DNA of 64,000 nt from Jacaranda mimosifolia (Eukaryota; Streptophyta; Magnoliopsida; Lamiales; Bignoniaceae). A model generated the notes under the pieces. It worked only from the letters and a program-made list of their open reading frames with translations, ran no database searches and was not told where the DNA came from. The position numbers and the translations under genes were made by a program. The DNA lies in NCBI GenBank assembly GCA_018894105.1, contig CM032126.1, forward strand, positions 26,076,391 through 26,140,390, read 5' to 3'. This document shows positions 58,535-64,000 of the stretch, piece by piece (position 1 is the stretch's first letter; each line of letters begins with the position of its first letter).

Positions 58535-58852
58535 TTTATGAAAAATTTCATTTTCCTTGGTAAAATTACAACTTTTCTGCCAGGTGCCAACAATAACAGA
58601 GAAACTCTCAAATTAAATCAGCTCGGAAGGAAGGGTAATACCAGAATTTTAAAGTCCCCTCCGTTGGCCACACAATTACCACTAATTCTAATTCGCTAGG
58701 AAATGAAGCAAAAATACCATAAATTTCCTCTACTTCTCTTCTCTTTAGTGAAATCACCAATATACATAGGCTTGTGTATATATGTATATACATCACACAG
58801 AGAATCATCAGACAGAAAGAGAAAGGAAGCCCACCATCATCAGCCATAGGGT
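58535..58852 (+). promoter_or_regulatory. Promoter and 5' UTR region of the methyltransferase gene
   Basis: Only about 320 bp separate the Gypsy target duplication from the ATG at 58853. TATATATGTATATAC at 58777-58791 is a TATA-like candidate, followed by AC- and GA-rich sequence (CATCACACAGAG, GACAGAAAGAGAAAGG) that resembles a plant 5' UTR. The original upstream promoter has been displaced about 9.6 kb by the insertion. Confidence 0.5.
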
Positions 58853-61800
58853 ATGGCCATTGCTGCCCAGCCGTCCCTCCGTTTTCTCCAAAGTTCGGTT
58901 TTCTTCCCAAGAAGCCCGCGTCTTTTCCGTAATTGCCAACTCCGTCCTCCCCCTGGACTCTCTCCTTCAAGAATCCGAGCAAGCTCTGCTGTTGCTGTGG
59001 AGCCCGTAATTCTCTTCTCTTACTCCTTTTATGTCTACATTTCTACTTGCTTGTCCTTCTTCTATATCTATGCGCGCGCACGTCACGCAATGTTGGATGG
59101 GCATGTGTTGCTGGTTTCTGCTTGGATTCACTGAAACCATAGGAAAAGAACATAGAATATAGTGAGTGATGAGAAATTGTAGACCAATTATTTGTTTTTT
59201 GTGAGTTAATTAGCAAGTGTTATTGCCTGCTCTGCACAGCTAAATAATATTGCTCGTTCAATTTTGATATGCATGGTTTAATTATTAAACTTGTTTGTGG
59301 GCGGGCTATTAATTGTTAATTTTATTGGTTTAAATGTCTTATTTTTAGATGTGATGAGGAAGCAAATTATATGTTGTCACAGAAGTATGAGTTGGTACTA
59401 TTTCATTTATGCGACTAGGAGTTGTCAGGCACTGATGTTGCGAGAACTCCAGGAACATTGTTATTGAATTGATGAATTATTATCAGAAAGCACAAGAATG
59501 TTATTTTTCTGTATTGAATTTATTTAACATTTCTAAGGCTACTACAGAGAAATCTTAGATTGCTAAACTATGGAGATATCTGATACTGTTAAGCATGAGC
59601 TAATAATTTGGTAAATCTAGGCTCTGTTTGGGATCTTAAAATGTCACTGTGACTAGTTCCACTAAATGTAGATTAAGAAGTTAATGCCTTAATGATTTTT
59701 AGTTTGATGAATATTGGTCCAGTCTTGTGGTGTCTGAATTCATTGAAATTTACTCAGTCTCTATATCTGGAATGTGTAGAAGTGATATATTGTATTAACC
59801 AAAATGCATTTATTGTTGAGTCAGAAATGTGTCATGCTCCCTCTGTACCAAGAGAGAAAGACACAACTATAGCTCAAATCTTCCTTGGACCAATATTACA
59901 TTAGATGGAGCCAAATGTTGGCATAGACTTCCTTTAAGCTTTTACAAATTTCAAATCTAAGTAAAATATTCTATGATTTACTAATCCTGATCAAACAAGC
60001 ATGTCACTTCAATCATGATTTGCACTGTTTCAACTTGAGTAATGTACCATAGTGAAACATATATACCAAAAGAAAGAGTCTTGATAATTGTCTCATGATC
60101 TTCAGATACGAAGACACGCTTTAGTTCACTGTGTGTAGATAGTTTGATCTTACATTCTAAAAGAAAAATTATTTTTCACTGAGGTCTTTGCATCATTGTG
60201 CTAAATATATTGGGGGCCTCTGATGCTTCTAGGAATCAAGTACTGAAGCTCAAGATACTTCAGGTGTTGATTTGTTTGCTTGCCCCATTTGTTATGAGCA
60301 GCTAATAAGAAAAGGCCCCTCAGGTTTCAACTTGTAAGTTCAAATTAGAAACAATAGTAAAGCTCATTTTATGTGATATGGTGATTGCTCTAATTCAAGT
60401 TTGCAATGATGCAGGCCAGCAATCTATAGGTCTGGTTTCAAATGTATGAAGTGCAATAAGTCATACTCGAGCAAGAACATCTATCTTGATCTCACTGTTA
60501 CTTCGGGAACAAAGGAGTACAATGAGTTTAAACCTGCTGGGACTGAGCTTTTCAGGTGTGAAATACTGATAGCATAACATCATTAGCTGGATAGAATGAA
60601 TTGCAACTCTATTGTATAGATATTGGATCTAACAGCTCCTCTCATAGTGAAGTTATTTTTGATTGATAATTATAACATGTGTTATACTTTTTCCTGCTTC
60701 CCCACATCTAATGTCAAAAAGTTGTGCAAGGATACCATGATTATAGGCTCTCTGATATTTATGGATCTATCAGGTAAGAATTAACTCTGCTTTTATAGTA
60801 TAACAATGCAAGATAGCAGTATGGAGATATCCAAATTCATTCTTGAAAGGAGAGCTCTAGTCTTGAGAATGTATTGTCTCATATATATTTCTCAGTGGAT
60901 GTTTTAAAAGAATCTTGCCATCTACTCATGTCCCATAAATACGAATGATTAGTAGAATTGAAATTTGATGTAGCAGTTTGCAATGTCTTAAAATGGGCCA
61001 ATATCAGCAGTTATCGTATCTGCACTGGGCTCACATATGGAATCTGAAAATTCTTCTGCAGAACTCAAACTTTCATTTAACAATCAATTAATTTATCCAT
61101 GAAGGATATTAAAATGATTTATAGAAAATGGACTATTGTAAGGGTCGAAGATGGCGCATGTTACGGTTATCTTTTTCACTGGAGTGCAGTTGTTTATCCC
61201 ATCCTTAAAAGATTTTCATGATTGATTTCAGTCTCTATTCCCAACACAAGTTAGAATCATATTTTTTATGCTTATTTCAAAGTTGTCTTTCATAGTTGTT
61301 TCACGAAAAAGCGATTCCAGGTTGCTTCTGATCTTTCAATCGCATTGTTGTTAGGATAGAAGAGGTTCAGTGGTTGCAATGAAGCTTTGATATCTTCATA
61401 GATCAAACTACTTTGTACAAATCCCTGTCTCTCAATTATTCTTCACAGTTTCCTTGACCTGTGTTTTTAAAATTCCCATAGGTCTAGCCAAGATAATGGA
61501 ATGAGCATTTTTTAGCAGCTCAAGGAAGAGGATTAGAATGAATACCTGGTAAACTGACAGAGTAACATAGATTTAAGCTGAGGGTGGGTTGAGATTGAAT
61601 AATTTGGTTCCAGAGGAATGACCAAGTGATTATGATGTTGTCCAATTGAAGCCCACTCACTTTCTCTTTGGCATTACATAATAAAAGCAGTTATGACTTT
61701 CGTCTACAATGTATCTTATTCTTTTTCGTAGGAAGGAAATCAAGAATTAATATGCCAGTGAAAAATTGTATAAAGTATCCATAGGGGAACTGATTGAGTC

Positions 61801-62664
61801 TGATATTGGTGATCTTACTTTACCAGGAGTCCACTTGTTTCATTTGTGTACGAGAGGGGATGGCGTCAAAATTTTAACCGTAGTGGTTTCCCCGGTCCTG
61901 ATGAAGAGGTAAATTTTAATTAGTTCCTGTTCTTAGGCCAGTGCAAATCATGCCTTTTACTCTATAAAATGGATCGAAATTTCAAGAGATGAAATTTATG
62001 GAGTCTTTTACTTCCAAAGAAGAGAAAAGCAAACAAAGAAAAAGGGTACAGAAAAAATGGTTAGTATTGTAAATTTTATGAGAATTTTATCATGTATGCA
62101 TAAATGGAAATTTGGATTGTGCACTTAATTAATATCTTAATGTTATATTTGGATATGCCAGTTGTAGGAAAGTCTGTTGGTTCCTGAACTAAGCAAAATA
62201 TATGGTTAATTTATGTGCTTACTAGATATCTATACATTATCATGTGCTTGTGTACAGCTCTTCTGCTCAAAATATGCATGATTAAGCACAATTTGGAATC
62301 TTTTGTGTGATCTCAAAGGGCTATGGCTCACAAGTTTTCCTCCAGAAATCATCTTGGATGCAAAGCTACTCTGAAGTAACTGCGACAGTGATTGCTAACC
62401 TCTAATTCAAAATAAATGCCCTGTTCCTATATATGTTGTTTTGAGAACAACTCGAAAAGAGTGCTGGCACTTTGCTTACAACTTCCCTACATCCACTCTT
62501 GCTCATCCTTTGCGTCGCTGGTTTTCATGTTCATATTCTTTGACACAAACCTAAAGTTTTTATTCATGTCTCTATTACACTCATCTCATATTTCCTTTCA
62601 GAAGCCAGCTGGACTATTTTAGTTTTACTCCATTTGATGTGTAAATTCATTTTGTCTTTTTATC

Positions 62665-62701
<37 letters not shown>

Positions 62702-64000
62702 GTGTGTAGAAATGGATATATTTCATTATCTCATCCAACTGATTCATATCTCAAGTGGGGGGCACTCTGAATCTATAAATAATTGGAATCATTATTCCAA
62801 ACTTTCAAATAGTTTCAAATAGTTGCAAAAAGGAAGATAATTCTGTAAATCATAAAGAAGAAGTATTGATTGAAACTTCTTCTTCTTCTTCTTCTTCTTC
62901 TTCACATATCCATTATGGAAATATGTTGGTTCAGTTGTTCTTGTATTTCTTATGATTTTCAAATTATTTTTCCCTTTCCCATTTGAAAGTGCACGCTACA
63001 TACTTTCAGCTTATGCAATTCTTTTAATGTGTTCAAGTTACATTATCTTGTGAATCACATATCCATTATGGAAATGTGTTGGTTCAGTTGTTCTTGTATT
63101 TCTTATGATTTTCAAATTATTTTTCCCTTTCCCATTTGAAAGTCCACGCTACATACTTTCAGCTTATGCAATTCTTTTAATGTGTTCAAGTTACATTATC
63201 TTGTGAATCACATGTGCTCCTGTGTCCAGGTTATCTGATTTCTTAAGTTATGCTATCTTGTTTCTTCAAAATCCACAAAGTGAACCTAAGTAACATATGC
63301 AAACATAGTGGTATTTTCTTTGGATTGATAACACATAAGCACATCCACAAATCCTGCTGATTTCTTCATAACTATATTTGTGAAATTTCGTGCAGTTCAA
63401 TATGGCCCAGGAGTACTTTAAACCAGCCAAAGGTGGAGTCCTTGTGGACGTGAGCTGTGGCAGTGGTTTGTTTTCCAGGAAATTTGCCAAATCAGGGGCC
63501 TATTCAAGAGTCATTGCACTTGATTTTTCTGAAAATATGCTTCGCCAGTGCTACGATTTCATAAAAAATGATGATACTATCTTAAGTTCGTTAGTAGTTT
63601 CTTCCTCATTTCCCTGTTATATTTGATTATTTATATACGGGGTTTTAAATAATTTTGTGTAGAGCTCTGTTGGGTTTTTTGTTTCCTTTAGAAGGATGTG
63701 AAATTACCTAACGTTTTTCATTTAACACTGTGCAGCAACCTTGCACTTGTGAGAGCTGATGTTTCGAGACTTCCCTTTTCATCTGGTTCAGTTGATGCTG
63801 TTCATGCTGGTGCAGCCTTGCACTGCTGGCCATCTCCTTCCAATGCAGTAAGTTCTCTAGTTGCAAGGTTTCCAACTGCATGATCGGGGCATAAAAATTT
63901 TGTTTTTTGTTTGTAATTCTTGTGATTTGCACTTTGTTAATCCACTTCTATGTTACATTTACATGACATCGGACGCAGTTGTTTTGTGAAAATAGGGCAG
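58853..64000 (+). CDS. SAM-dependent methyltransferase, plastid type (At1g78140-like), 3' end outside window
   Basis: Six exons are present: 58853-59005, 60233-60333, 60415-60555, 61827-61908, 63396-63589 and 63736-63847, with GT-AG introns. They join in frame to 261 codons. The N-terminus (MAIAAQPSLRFLQSS..., Ser/Arg/Pro-rich, few acids) looks like a chloroplast transit peptide. Two CxxC pairs (CPIC at 68-71, CMKC at 95-98) suggest a small zinc ribbon. VDVSCGSGLFS (176-186) is SAM motif I, D202 in ALDFSENML is the ribose-binding acid, and RADVSRLPF (230-238) with VDAVHAGAALHCWPSP follows. The pattern matches Arabidopsis At1g78140, an uncharacterised class I methyltransferase reported from plastids; the substrate is unknown. 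The last exon (about 90 residues in relatives) lies beyond base 64000. The frame is intact. Intron 1 is 1227 bp and intron 4 is 1487 bp. Confidence 0.93.
62670..62697 (+). repeat. (CT)n microsatellite in methyltransferase intron 4
   Basis: About 14 uninterrupted TC units, followed by TGTTTGTGTG. Confidence 0.97.
62876..62902 (+). repeat. (TTC)n microsatellite in methyltransferase intron 4
   Basis: About nine CTT/TTC units directly preceding the 153-bp tandem duplication. Confidence 0.95.
62903..63208 (+). repeat. 153-bp tandem duplication in methyltransferase intron 4
   Basis: CACATATCCATTATGGAAAT starts at 62903 and again at 63056. The two 153-bp copies differ at only about two positions (ATATG/GTGTG and GTGCACG/GTCCACG), so the event is recent compared with the surrounding repeats. 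Confidence 0.95.

Noticed and set aside
58608..58982. 124-codon minus-strand frame over the methyltransferase start
   Set aside because: It is antisense to the transit-peptide exon and 5' UTR and has no recognisable domain.

Overview
This window is AT-rich plant nuclear DNA, most likely from a eudicot. Two multi-exon host genes with GT-AG introns lie in a dense field of nested plant transposable elements: Mutator-like (MULE), CACTA-like, LINE, SINE-like, hAT and Tourist-like MITEs, Ty1/Copia and Ty3/Gypsy. Nothing in the sequence fixes the species.

Layout. 1-1000 is the 3' end of a MULE transposase (+). A GRF zinc-finger reading frame lies convergent to it on the minus strand at 1918-2232. 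3682-6088 is an intact five-exon flavin-containing monooxygenase gene of the plant FMO1-like group. 6374-9860 is a decayed CACTA-like element holding a LINE fragment, which a hAT MITE has entered, plus a SINE-like insertion. Two inverted-repeat elements follow, then a solo Copia LTR at 11221-13132 with a perfect 5-bp target duplication.

13187 to about 45235 is one very old Ty3/Gypsy element of the Tat/Retand type, with related LTRs at both ends. It was split by a probable solo Gypsy LTR inside its reverse transcriptase (about 16825-19135) and by two minus-strand Copia elements (22175-31356 and 31386-42335). The second Copia contains a 743-bp MULE-type foldback element that carries a GRF zinc-finger fragment. 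The 3' part of the Tat element keeps a decayed antisense ORF.

45240-48920 is MITE-rich intergenic DNA. 48923-58529 is a second Gypsy element with 5-bp target duplications (ATTAT). It has lost the start of gag and all of RT/RNase H, but still carries a long antisense plant mobile domain (PMD) gene, now interrupted by stops. Its 3' LTR ends 323 bp before the start codon of the second host gene, a plastid-type SAM-dependent methyltransferase resembling Arabidopsis At1g78140 (58853 to beyond the window end).

The recurring themes are cargo genes in mobile elements. Both Gypsy elements carry antisense genes between integrase and 3' LTR, and both MULE-type contexts carry GRF zinc fingers. All retroelement genes seen are broken. 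Only the two host genes look intact.
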